From Kosakonia quasisacchari (GTDB lineage: Bacteria > Pseudomonadota > Gammaproteobacteria > Enterobacterales > Enterobacteriaceae): a stretch of 64,000 nucleotides of DNA. The notes under the pieces are model-generated. The model did not search any database, was not told where the DNA came from, and was given only the letters and a program-made list of their open reading frames with translations. Location of the stretch: positions 124,001 to 188,000 of the forward strand of contig NZ_SJOP01000009.1 of assembly GCF_004331415.1 (NCBI RefSeq). The letters run 5' to 3'. Positions within the stretch are counted from its first letter, which is position 1, and each line of letters opens with the position of its first letter. Positions 36,880 to 44,897 of this stretch are shown one piece after another. A program made the translations under genes and the position numbers.

Positions 36880-38685
36880 ATGCGATTCACTATTATTACC
36901 AGTAAACCCGGTCATCAGCCGCCACAAAATAGCTGCGACTTTTATCCCCCGGGCGGCACCATTGGCCGCGGCACGGACAACAATCTGGTGCTGCCGGACA
37001 ACGACCGTTCCATTTCACGTTTGCAGGCGATTGTTCATATCGCCGGAAATGGCGAATGCCGCGTCACCAACCGTGGCAACGTAACCCGCGTCGTACTGAA
37101 TGACATCCCCCTGGAACGTGGTCGTCAGGTTGAACTGCAAGATGGCGATATTCTTGGCATCGATGAATACCGTATTGAAGTCACCGATCTGATTCAGGAT
37201 ACCCGTCCTGTTACCCGCATGGCTGAAGAGATGTACCCGAAGCCAGCGCAGCCGCAGGTGGCAAAAACGGCACCTGCTCCGGCGCAGAAAAACGCGGCAG
37301 AAGGCGCACCGGCGTCCGTGCCGACGGAAATCTGGGACAGCCTGATGCAGGAGTTTTCCATCTCCGACAGTATCTCCAGCAGCCGCACGAAACCGCAGGA
37401 AGCGCAAAACCTCAATCCGTTCGCCGCGCCGAAAGGGCCGGAACGTAACCCGGAAGATCCGCTGTCGCTGCTCAATAACAACGAACCGCTGGTGACGCCG
37501 AAAGCGCTGGCTTCCGATCAACTGTTCAACGATGAGCAGTTGTTTAAAAACGACAGCATTTTCAATGATGCCACGCCATCAGCGCTGGTGCCGCCGGTTG
37601 AACCGACACAAAAACCACACACGCCGGATAGCGATGAACTCGATCCTTTGGCGCTGTTTGGCGGCAGTGGTAGTACACAGCAAACCCGCAGCGACGATCC
37701 GCTTGGCCTGCTGAGTGGTGCGGTGCCGCTGGCGCATGCCGACGAACTGGTCGCGCAGAAACCGGCCGAGCCACAGTCGATCATTACCGATCTGAACACG
37801 CCGGAACCGCCGCCAACTGCCCAGCCGATTATTACCGAGCTGCGCCCGGAAGATTTAAGCGCGACACCGCTGTTTGCCGACAACGCGCCAGTTTCCGCGC
37901 CGGAAGAGGCGCAAGAGCCACGGGATTATGCCGGGATCACTTTGCCAACGCCGCAGACGGTACAACGCAGCGCTGCGCAAACACCGAAAGGGCGTCTGCG
38001 TATCGACCCGGTGCAAAGCAATGAGGCAAAAAGCGTGCCGTCTGCCAGCAGTGGTGACGGCAGCGATGTGCTGAAAGGCGAACTGCTCGACGCGCTGCTG
38101 GAGGGAATGGGGCTTGGCGACATGCAGCCGGTGCCGCAGTTTGATAAAGAAAATATGCGCCAGTTTGGTCAGATGCTGAGCATGTTCTCACAGGGCACCG
38201 TCGCGCTGTTATCGTCGCGTTCTATTCTTAAGCGCGGCGTAAAAGCGGACATGACGATGGTGCTGGACGATGCCAACAACCCGTTCAAACTGCTACCGTC
38301 CGGTAAAACCGTGCTGATGCAGATGTTCGGTACGCGTATGCCAGGCTTTATGCCGCCGAAAAAATCGGTGCGCGATGCGCTGATCGATTTACAGGCGCAC
38401 CAACTGGGGATGATCTCCGGGATTCGCGCCATTATTGCCGCCATGCTGCAGCAGTTTAACCCGGAGCAACTGGAAGATGACGCCAAACGCGACGGTGCGA
38501 CGGCGCGGCTTGGTGTGCTCTCCAACCGTAAAGCCGCCTTGTGGGATTACTACGTCCGCACCTACGCCCAGACGGCCGGTGAGATTGACGATGACTTCCA
38601 TACCCTGTTTGGCGAAGCGTTTCTCCACGCTTACGACATGGAAGTCAACCAGTACAAAGACTCACAAAGCGGATCGGAAGAATGA
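36880..38685 (+). CDS. tagH: T6SS FHA-domain protein TagH (Fha)
   Basis: A 601-residue cytoplasmic protein. The N-terminal FHA domain (about 1-110, with GGTIGRGTDNNLVLPD and SISRLQAIV) binds phosphothreonine. A long Pro/Ala/Asp-rich disordered linker (about 115-385) follows, then the T6SS FHA C-terminal domain (about 390-595). Fha is phosphorylated by PpkA and dephosphorylated by PppA to switch secretion on and off; TagF can also bind it. All three partners are in this window. It overlaps pppA by 4 bases (ATGA). Confidence 0.93.
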   Translation: MRFTIITSKPGHQPPQNSCDFYPPGGTIGRGTDNNLVLPDNDRSISRLQAIVHIAGNGECRVTNRGNVTRVVLNDIPLERGRQVELQDGDILGIDEYRIEVTDLIQDTRPVTRMAEEMYPKPAQPQVAKTAPAPAQKNAAEGAPASVPTEIWDSLMQEFSISDSISSSRTKPQEAQNLNPFAAPKGPERNPEDPLSLLNNNEPLVTPKALASDQLFNDEQLFKNDSIFNDATPSALVPPVEPTQKPHTPDSDELDPLALFGGSGSTQQTRSDDPLGLLSGAVPLAHADELVAQKPAEPQSIITDLNTPEPPPTAQPIITELRPEDLSATPLFADNAPVSAPEEAQEPRDYAGITLPTPQTVQRSAAQTPKGRLRIDPVQSNEAKSVPSASSGDGSDVLKGELLDALLEGMGLGDMQPVPQFDKENMRQFGQMLSMFSQGTVALLSSRSILKRGVKADMTMVLDDANNPFKLLPSGKTVLMQMFGTRMPGFMPPKKSVRDALIDLQAHQLGMISGIRAIIAAMLQQFNPEQLEDDAKRDGATARLGVLSNRKAALWDYYVRTYAQTAGEIDDDFHTLFGEAFLHAYDMEVNQYKDSQSGSEE

Positions 38686-39476
38686 ATATCAGCACGGCCT
38701 CTATTTCGCGACAGGGCGAACGTGCCAGTAATCAGGATCAGACCGGGGAAACCATCGGCGAACGCGCCGCCTGCTTTGTGGTCTGCGACGGGATCGCCGG
38801 TTTACCCGGCGGTGACGTGGCGGCGCAACTGGCGCGAAACGCCATTATCACCCGGTTCGACGGTGATGAGCACCTTAATGCCCAGTACATTCGTCAGTAC
38901 GTGAATGGCGCGAATCGCGCCATTCGCGAAGAGCAAAAAGCGGTGCGGGATTATCACCGTATGGGCACCACCATGGTGAGCCTGTTTATCGACCGCGATT
39001 ACCAGCTCGCCTACTGGGCGCACGCGGGTGACAGCCGTTTGTACCTGTTTCGTCGCGGCTGGCTTTATCACGTCACCACCGATCACAGCCTTGTCCAGCA
39101 GATGAAAGACGCCGGGCACCAGACTGAAGGTATCAACGGTAACTTGCTCTATTTCGCGTTGGGGTTGGGCGAGGATGAGCGTGAACCGAGCTACAGTGAT
39201 GTGGTGCCGATTGAAGATGGCGATGCTTTTTTACTGTGCACGGACGGTTTCTGGCACGGCGTCACCGAGGAACAGATGCAACAGTCGCTGCACATGGTCA
39301 ATACGCCGGATGAGTGGCTGACATTGATGAATCAAATCCTGCTGAAAAACGGTGTCGGGGCGCAGACCCAGCAGGACAACTATAGCGCCGTAGCGGTGTG
39401 GATGGGCACGCCTCAGGAGACGACGCTTTTGCATACGCTCTCTGAAGCCGCGCAGTTTTTCCCTCTTCGTGATTGA
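38682..39476 (+). CDS. pppA: T6SS PP2C-type phosphatase PppA
   Basis: A 264-residue serine/threonine phosphatase. PP2C metal-binding motifs are visible as NQDQTG, VVCDGIAG, AGDSRLYLF, LCTDGFW and QQDNYSAV. It removes the phosphate that PpkA puts on Fha and so turns the T6SS off. Its start overlaps the end of tagH, and the next gene follows within 20 bases, showing one operon. Confidence 0.94.
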   Translation: MNISTASISRQGERASNQDQTGETIGERAACFVVCDGIAGLPGGDVAAQLARNAIITRFDGDEHLNAQYIRQYVNGANRAIREEQKAVRDYHRMGTTMVSLFIDRDYQLAYWAHAGDSRLYLFRRGWLYHVTTDHSLVQQMKDAGHQTEGINGNLLYFALGLGEDEREPSYSDVVPIEDGDAFLLCTDGFWHGVTEEQMQQSLHMVNTPDEWLTLMNQILLKNGVGAQTQQDNYSAVAVWMGTPQETTLLHTLSEAAQFFPLRD

Positions 39477-39496
39477 TACAGCTTACAAGGACTTTT

Positions 39497-40486
39497 ATGA
39501 AACTTTGGCTACCGGGTTTGGCCCTGCTGGCAGTGTGTGGCAGCGTGCAGGCAGAAAACTACCGCATCGTGCAATCGCCTTCGCAAAAACTGGATGTCTG
39601 GATCGACAACATCGCCGATAACACGCCAAAAAGCTGGTGTGCGAAGACACTGCCGCTGCGCATTGTCGCCAGCGGCGATAAAAAACCCTCGGTACTGAAC
39701 ACCTTTTTACCGCGTCTTGGCGCGCTGCTGGAAAACCAGTGCGGCACGCTGACGCAGGTGCGCTGGAAACTGACCGACCCACAAGGCGCGACGCTGGCTG
39801 AAGGCACCGCCGATAAAGCCAAAGAGTGGGATCCGGTAGTCACCTCAACCGGTGCGACTACCGCGCCAGCCGCAACCCCAACCTCCGGATTAATTGCGCC
39901 TACCGGGCGTGCTGAAGATCTCTCGCCGCCCGCCAGCCGTGCGCCGTGGCAGGAGTTCACTTTGCAGGATGGCTGCCATCTGCGCACGTTCTGGCAGGGC
40001 GGCGCCAGTACGCCCGCGCTGTTTATTCCCGCCAAAGAAGATGGCAAGTGTGAGAAGGGCGGCTGGCTGAACGGGCGCAGCGTGGTGACGCAACTCAGCA
40101 ACGGCGTGGAAAAGAAAATCACCATGACCTTTGTACACGGTTTCCCGGTCAGTGGCCTGAATGCCAATGTGGATGCGGATCGCCTGTTGATCACTACCGT
40201 CAACAACGAACGGATGGTGGTCAGCGAAGGCACTCTGGCGCAGAGCTGGATGATCCTGCCGTATGTTGACGCCCTTAATGGCTGGCAGGCCAACGGCACC
40301 GTGGCGGTGGAAATCTCTCGCGATGTGGCTAATGACGAAGCGCGTTTACAGGCACGTATTGAAGAAGTACGCAAAGCGTGGACGCCGTGGTTTGAACCGG
40401 GCACTCACCTGAACATTTTGCTGATTGACTCGCTGCACCCGCAGTTGCGCAACCCGGCGGTTGGCACCTACAAAACCGTTAACTAA
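39497..40486 (+). CDS. T6SS-associated periplasmic protein of unknown function
   Basis: A 329-residue secreted protein with a signal peptide ending near SVQAEN. It has an N-terminal domain (about 22-115), a low-complexity Ala/Thr/Pro linker (about 120-150) and a C-terminal domain starting near WQEFTLQDGCHLRTFW. Cysteines at about 50, 82, 167 and 191 suggest disulfides. ATG 39497 follows AAGGA; an earlier start at 39473 adds eight residues and overlaps pppA. I do not recognise the family beyond its place inside the T6SS operon between pppA and tagJ. Confidence 0.75.
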   Translation: MKLWLPGLALLAVCGSVQAENYRIVQSPSQKLDVWIDNIADNTPKSWCAKTLPLRIVASGDKKPSVLNTFLPRLGALLENQCGTLTQVRWKLTDPQGATLAEGTADKAKEWDPVVTSTGATTAPAATPTSGLIAPTGRAEDLSPPASRAPWQEFTLQDGCHLRTFWQGGASTPALFIPAKEDGKCEKGGWLNGRSVVTQLSNGVEKKITMTFVHGFPVSGLNANVDADRLLITTVNNERMVVSEGTLAQSWMILPYVDALNGWQANGTVAVEISRDVANDEARLQARIEEVRKAWTPWFEPGTHLNILLIDSLHPQLRNPAVGTYKTVN

Positions 40487-40495
40487 GGAGCGGCG

Positions 40496-41308
40496 ATGAA
40501 TACGTTGTTTCAACAACTGGCGGGCGAATCGTTGCAGGAAAGCCTGGCGCAGCTCGAAAGCCGTATCCGCACCCAGCCGGGCGACGCCGATCTGCGCGCC
40601 GCTTTCGCCCAACTGTTGTGCCTGGATGGCAACTGGTCGCGTGCGCGGGCGCAGTTAAAAAGCTGGCAGGCATTAAAACCGCAGGCACAGCCGACGGTGA
40701 CGCTGCTGGAACAAGCCATTGAAGGCGAGCGTCAGCGAGTGGAAGTGATGGCCGGTCGCGCGCGGCCGGTCACGCCGGATCAACAATGGCCGTGGCTGGC
40801 GGCAATGGTCAGCGCGCTTGACCCGGAAGCGACGAATGCCGGTGCCCATCGCGAAGCCGCGCTGGAAATGGCCGATGCCAACCCCGGCCAGTTGACGACG
40901 CAAGACGGTCAAACCCTGCGCTTTGACTGGCTGATGGATGGCGATTGCCGCTTTGGCCCGGTCTGCGAAGCTATCGTCAATGGCCGCTATTTTTGGCTGC
41001 CGTTCAGCGCGATTGCCGCGATGCAGTTTCAATCCCCGGCCAGCGTGACTGATTTAGTGTGGCGTCACACGCTGGTGCGCTTGCAGGATGGCAGTGAACA
41101 GGTGTGCCAGATCCCGGCGCGCTACCCGCTGGATGTCAATGCCGATGACCGCTTTAAGCTGTGTCGCGTTACCGAGTGGCAGCAACTGCCTGGTGATGCG
41201 CCGCACTATATCGGGCAGGGGCAAAAAGTGTGGCTCAACGACAGCGCTGAATATTCGCTGCTCGATCTCGCGACAGTAAGTTTTAACGTGGAAGCCGCAG
41301 ATGAGTAG
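40496..41308 (+). CDS. tagJ: T6SS accessory protein TagJ (ImpE/SciE type)
   Basis: A 270-residue protein of the SciE/ImpE family. The first ~80 residues form a TPR-like helical part (QPGDADLRAAFAQLLCLDGNW) and the rest is the ImpE fold (FDWLMDGDCRFGPV and the YFWLPFSAI segment). TagJ binds TssB and ClpV and modulates sheath recycling. It lies directly upstream of tssE, overlapping it by 8 bases, as in other clusters of the TagJ type. Confidence 0.9.
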   Translation: MNTLFQQLAGESLQESLAQLESRIRTQPGDADLRAAFAQLLCLDGNWSRARAQLKSWQALKPQAQPTVTLLEQAIEGERQRVEVMAGRARPVTPDQQWPWLAAMVSALDPEATNAGAHREAALEMADANPGQLTTQDGQTLRFDWLMDGDCRFGPVCEAIVNGRYFWLPFSAIAAMQFQSPASVTDLVWRHTLVRLQDGSEQVCQIPARYPLDVNADDRFKLCRVTEWQQLPGDAPHYIGQGQKVWLNDSAEYSLLDLATVSFNVEAADE

Positions 41309-41870
41309 CTCTGCGCATGATGAAGAGGGCGACCTGCTGCGTAGCGGTTGGCGCTCACGGCGCGGTAAAGAAACCGTTGGCGCGCGCGATAAAATGCAGC
41401 CTTCGCTGCTCGATCGCCTGACGGATGACGCGCCGGATAAAGCGCAGGAGCCGGTGAATAACACTCTGGTTTCGCACTCAGCGCTGCGCCGCCATGTGCT
41501 GCGCGATTTGCAGTGGCTTTTCAACACCATTAATAACGAAGCGCAGCAGGATCTGTCGGCTTTCGACCAGGTGCGGCGTTCGGTGGTGAACTTTGGCGTA
41601 TCGCCGCTGGCGGGCAAGCGCATGTCGGATATCGAATGGCAGGATATCCAGCGCAAACTGACTGACGCGATTTTGCATTTTGAACCGCGCATTCTTCCGC
41701 AAGGATTGCAGGTGCGCTGCATCTCCGATACCCAGTCGCTGGATCTGCATAATGTCCTGTCGATTGAGATCAAAGGCCGCCTGTGGTGCGTGCCTTATCC
41801 GCTGGAGTTCCTGTTTCGTACCGATGTGGATCTGGAAAACGGGCATTTCGAGCTGAAAGACGCGGGGTAA
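41301..41870 (+). CDS. tssE: T6SS baseplate protein TssE (gp25-like)
   Basis: A 189-residue baseplate protein with the gp25/lysozyme-like wedge fold. PSLLDRLTDD near residue 34, RRSVVNFGVSPLAG and the conserved Glu-Pro-Arg in LHFEPRILP are family marks. It is somewhat long at the N-terminus for TssE. It joins sheath to baseplate with TssF, TssG and TssK. It overlaps tagJ and ends 2 bases before tssF. Confidence 0.94.
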   Translation: MSSSAHDEEGDLLRSGWRSRRGKETVGARDKMQPSLLDRLTDDAPDKAQEPVNNTLVSHSALRRHVLRDLQWLFNTINNEAQQDLSAFDQVRRSVVNFGVSPLAGKRMSDIEWQDIQRKLTDAILHFEPRILPQGLQVRCISDTQSLDLHNVLSIEIKGRLWCVPYPLEFLFRTDVDLENGHFELKDAG

Positions 41871-41872
41871 CG

Positions 41873-43744
41873 ATGGACAGCAAATTACTCGAATATTACA
41901 ACCGCGAACTGGCCTGGCTGCGCGAAATGGGTCAGGAGTTCGCCGGGCGCTACCCGAAAGTTGCCGGGCGTCTGGGCATGCGCGGCATGGACGTCTCCGA
42001 CCCGTATGTCGAACGCCTGATGGAAGGTTTTGCCTTTCTGACCTCGCGCGTACAGTTAAAAATGGACGCCGAGTTCCCGCGTTTCTCTCAGCGCTTGCTG
42101 GAAATGGTCGCGCCGAATTACCTTGCGCCCACGCCATCAATGGCGATTGCCGAACTGCAACCTGACAGCGCGAAAGGCGATTTGAGCAACGGTTTTGTGG
42201 TGCCGCGCGGCACCATGATGGACAGCCAGGTGATGAAAAAGAATGGCGTCACCTGTAGCTACACCACCGCGCATGATGTCACGCTGCTGCCGCTGAAAAT
42301 TAGCCAGGTGGAGCTGGGCGGCGTACCCGCCGATCTGCCGCTGGCGCAGGTCGGTTTAAGCCAGCGCGGGGCGCAAAGCGCACTGCGTATTCGCCTGAGC
42401 TGCGACGGCCCGGTGAACCTCAGCCATCTTGATTTCGACCGTCTGGAGTTCTTCTTAAGCGGCCCGGATATGCAGGCGCTTAAACTCCTCGAACTGGTAA
42501 TGGGTCACCAGGTGGGGATGCTGTGCCAGGCGAACGGACAGAAAACCGCGCCGCTGGTGCTGGCAGACGATGCGCTGCGCCAGGAAGGGTTCAGCGCAGA
42601 CCAGGCGTTGCTGCCGGACGATCTGCGCAACTTTGACGGCTATCGCTTGTTGCAGGAGTACTTCGCCTTTCCGTCACGTTTCCTGTTTATCAGCCTGCAG
42701 GGCTTGCGCCCGATGCTGGCGCAAAGCGGCGAAGCAAAGTCTTTCGATATCATCATTCTGCTCGACAAAGCCGATGCCCAGCTTGAACGGGTGGTGGATA
42801 AAAGCCACCTCGCGCTGCACTGTACGCCGGTGATTAACCTGTTCCCGAAAGTGGCGGAACGCCAGAAGCTGAGTGACAGCCTGCATGAGTATCATCTGGT
42901 GGTCGATAACATCCGCCCGCTGGATTACGAGATCTACGCCGTTACCAAAATTCACGCCAGCATTGATGGCCAGCGCGATGAGCAGACCTTTCGCCCGTTC
43001 TGGAGCAGTTGGAGCCAGGACGAAGGCAACTACGGTGCTTACTTTTCGCTGCGCCGCGAACAGCGGGCGTTATCGGAACATGCGCAGCGTTACGGCACGC
43101 GTACCGGTTACATCGGTTCTGAAGTGTTCGCCTCGCTGGTGGATGAACAGCATGCGCCGTGGCGTGAAGAGTTACGCTATATCACCGCCGAAGTGCTGTG
43201 CACCAGCCGCGATCTGCCGCTGATGTTGCAGCAGGATATCGGCCAGTTTGTACTGCCGGATTCGCTGCCGGTCAAAACCTTACAACTGCGTAAAGGCCCG
43301 ACACCGCCACGCCCGGCGCTGGCAGAAGGGCTGAGCACCTGGCGGCTGATCAGCCAGTTGCAGATGAACTACTTAAGCCTGATGGATGGTGAAGACGGCG
43401 AAGGCGCTGCGGCGCTGCGCCAGTTGCTGGGGCTTTATACCCGGCTGGCGGAAGCGCCGGTCGCACGGCAGATTGAAGGCGTGCGCCACTGCGTGCTCGA
43501 ACCGGTACATCGCCGCGTGCCGGAACCGGGGCCGATTGTTTTCGCGCGCGGTATTGGCATTACACTGACGGTGGATGAGCAGGCGTTTTCCGGCTTCAGC
43601 CCGTATCTGTTTGGCAGCGTACTGGAGCGTGTTTTTGCCCGTCTGGTGGGCATGAACAGCTTTACCGAATTCACGCTTAAGAGCCAGCAGCGCGGGGAAG
43701 TGGGTTACTGGCCGCCGCGCATGGGCAAGAGGGCGCTGATATGA
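41873..43744 (+). CDS. tssF: T6SS baseplate protein TssF
   Basis: A 623-residue protein of normal TssF length. The N-terminal segment LEYYNRELAWLREMGQEFA and VERLMEGFAFLTSRVQLK are diagnostic. TssF with TssG forms the wedge of the baseplate. ATG 41873 lies 2 bases after tssE; the frame upstream overlaps tssE and is not family sequence. It overlaps tssG by 4 bases. Confidence 0.97.
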   Translation: MDSKLLEYYNRELAWLREMGQEFAGRYPKVAGRLGMRGMDVSDPYVERLMEGFAFLTSRVQLKMDAEFPRFSQRLLEMVAPNYLAPTPSMAIAELQPDSAKGDLSNGFVVPRGTMMDSQVMKKNGVTCSYTTAHDVTLLPLKISQVELGGVPADLPLAQVGLSQRGAQSALRIRLSCDGPVNLSHLDFDRLEFFLSGPDMQALKLLELVMGHQVGMLCQANGQKTAPLVLADDALRQEGFSADQALLPDDLRNFDGYRLLQEYFAFPSRFLFISLQGLRPMLAQSGEAKSFDIIILLDKADAQLERVVDKSHLALHCTPVINLFPKVAERQKLSDSLHEYHLVVDNIRPLDYEIYAVTKIHASIDGQRDEQTFRPFWSSWSQDEGNYGAYFSLRREQRALSEHAQRYGTRTGYIGSEVFASLVDEQHAPWREELRYITAEVLCTSRDLPLMLQQDIGQFVLPDSLPVKTLQLRKGPTPPRPALAEGLSTWRLISQLQMNYLSLMDGEDGEGAAALRQLLGLYTRLAEAPVARQIEGVRHCVLEPVHRRVPEPGPIVFARGIGITLTVDEQAFSGFSPYLFGSVLERVFARLVGMNSFTEFTLKSQQRGEVGYWPPRMGKRALI

Positions 43745-44784
43745 CCGAGACGCTGAGCAGCGCGCCGGTCATTACGCGCGCCAGTGCGCTGCCGGAGGCG
43801 TTCTGGCAAAACGTGATGGCGACGCCGTGGCGTTACGATCTGTTTACTCTGCTGCGCCGCGTTGATGCGCGTGGCGGCGAACGTTACCCGCTGGGACGCG
43901 CGCCGCTACCGCGTTTCGAACCGCTGCGCATTGGTCAAAAACCCTCTCTTGGCTTTGCGCCGTCGACGCTATCGAGCGTTCGCCAACGCGAAAACTCGCC
44001 GCTGTATGACGTATCAATTCTGAGTTTTGGCCTGTTTGGCCCCAACGGCCCGCTACCGGTTCACCTGACTGAATATGCCAGCGAGCGAATTGCGCACCAC
44101 CAGGATGACAGCCTGAGCGCCTTCGCCGATCTCTTTCATCACCGCCTGGTATTACTGTTTTATCGCGCCTGGGCCGATGCGCAGCCGACCGTTTCGCTGG
44201 ATCGCCAGGATAACAAACGTTTTGAGCAGTACATCGCTTCGCTGGTCGGCATGGGGCAACCAGGGCAACTGGAAAAAGGCTGCTTAAGCCCGCACGCCCG
44301 CTTTGCCCTTGCCGGGCATCTGACCCGCAACGGGCGCGACCCGGAAGGGCTGGAGAAGATCCTGCGCAGCTATTTCAATGTGCCGGTCACCATTGTCGAA
44401 AATGTGCCGCAATGGATGCCGCTCAGCGAACGTGAACGCGCGCGCTTACAGGGTGGGCGACACGCGCCGCGCCTCGGACAATCGGCATTTCTTGGCGAAG
44501 CTGTGCGTGATGTGTGCCATAAGTTTCGCATCGAAATTGGCCCGCTTCCCGTTGATACCTATCGGCGTTTTATGCCGGGTGAAAAATATGTCGCCGCATT
44601 ACGCGACTGGGTGCGCCAGTATCTGGGCATTGAGTACCAGTGGGCGGTGAAAGTGATTTTGCGCAGCGAAGATGTCACCGGTGCCACGCTTGGCGGCGCC
44701 GGGCGTCTGGGGTACAGCGCCTGGCTTGGCGCGCAGCCGACGCCACAAGCGCGAGGAGATTTAGTTTTCAGCCCGGAGGGGTAA
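43741..44784 (+). CDS. tssG: T6SS baseplate protein TssG
   Basis: A 347-residue partner of TssF. Family segments include the FDLFTLLRR-like RYDLFTLLRRVDA, FGPNGPLPVHLTEYA and the HRLVLLFYRAWA stretch. It starts inside the tssF stop (ATGA) and is followed by about 110 non-coding bases before clpV. Confidence 0.96.
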   Translation: MTETLSSAPVITRASALPEAFWQNVMATPWRYDLFTLLRRVDARGGERYPLGRAPLPRFEPLRIGQKPSLGFAPSTLSSVRQRENSPLYDVSILSFGLFGPNGPLPVHLTEYASERIAHHQDDSLSAFADLFHHRLVLLFYRAWADAQPTVSLDRQDNKRFEQYIASLVGMGQPGQLEKGCLSPHARFALAGHLTRNGRDPEGLEKILRSYFNVPVTIVENVPQWMPLSERERARLQGGRHAPRLGQSAFLGEAVRDVCHKFRIEIGPLPVDTYRRFMPGEKYVAALRDWVRQYLGIEYQWAVKVILRSEDVTGATLGGAGRLGYSAWLGAQPTPQARGDLVFSPEG

Positions 44785-44897
44785 CCTCCGTGGTTAGTTT
44801 CCTGGTCTGACGTACGCACACATCCTGCATGTCGTATCGCACGACGAGCTGGCTTGCAAGGATGAATGCACACTAATTATGAAAAATGGATGAACTC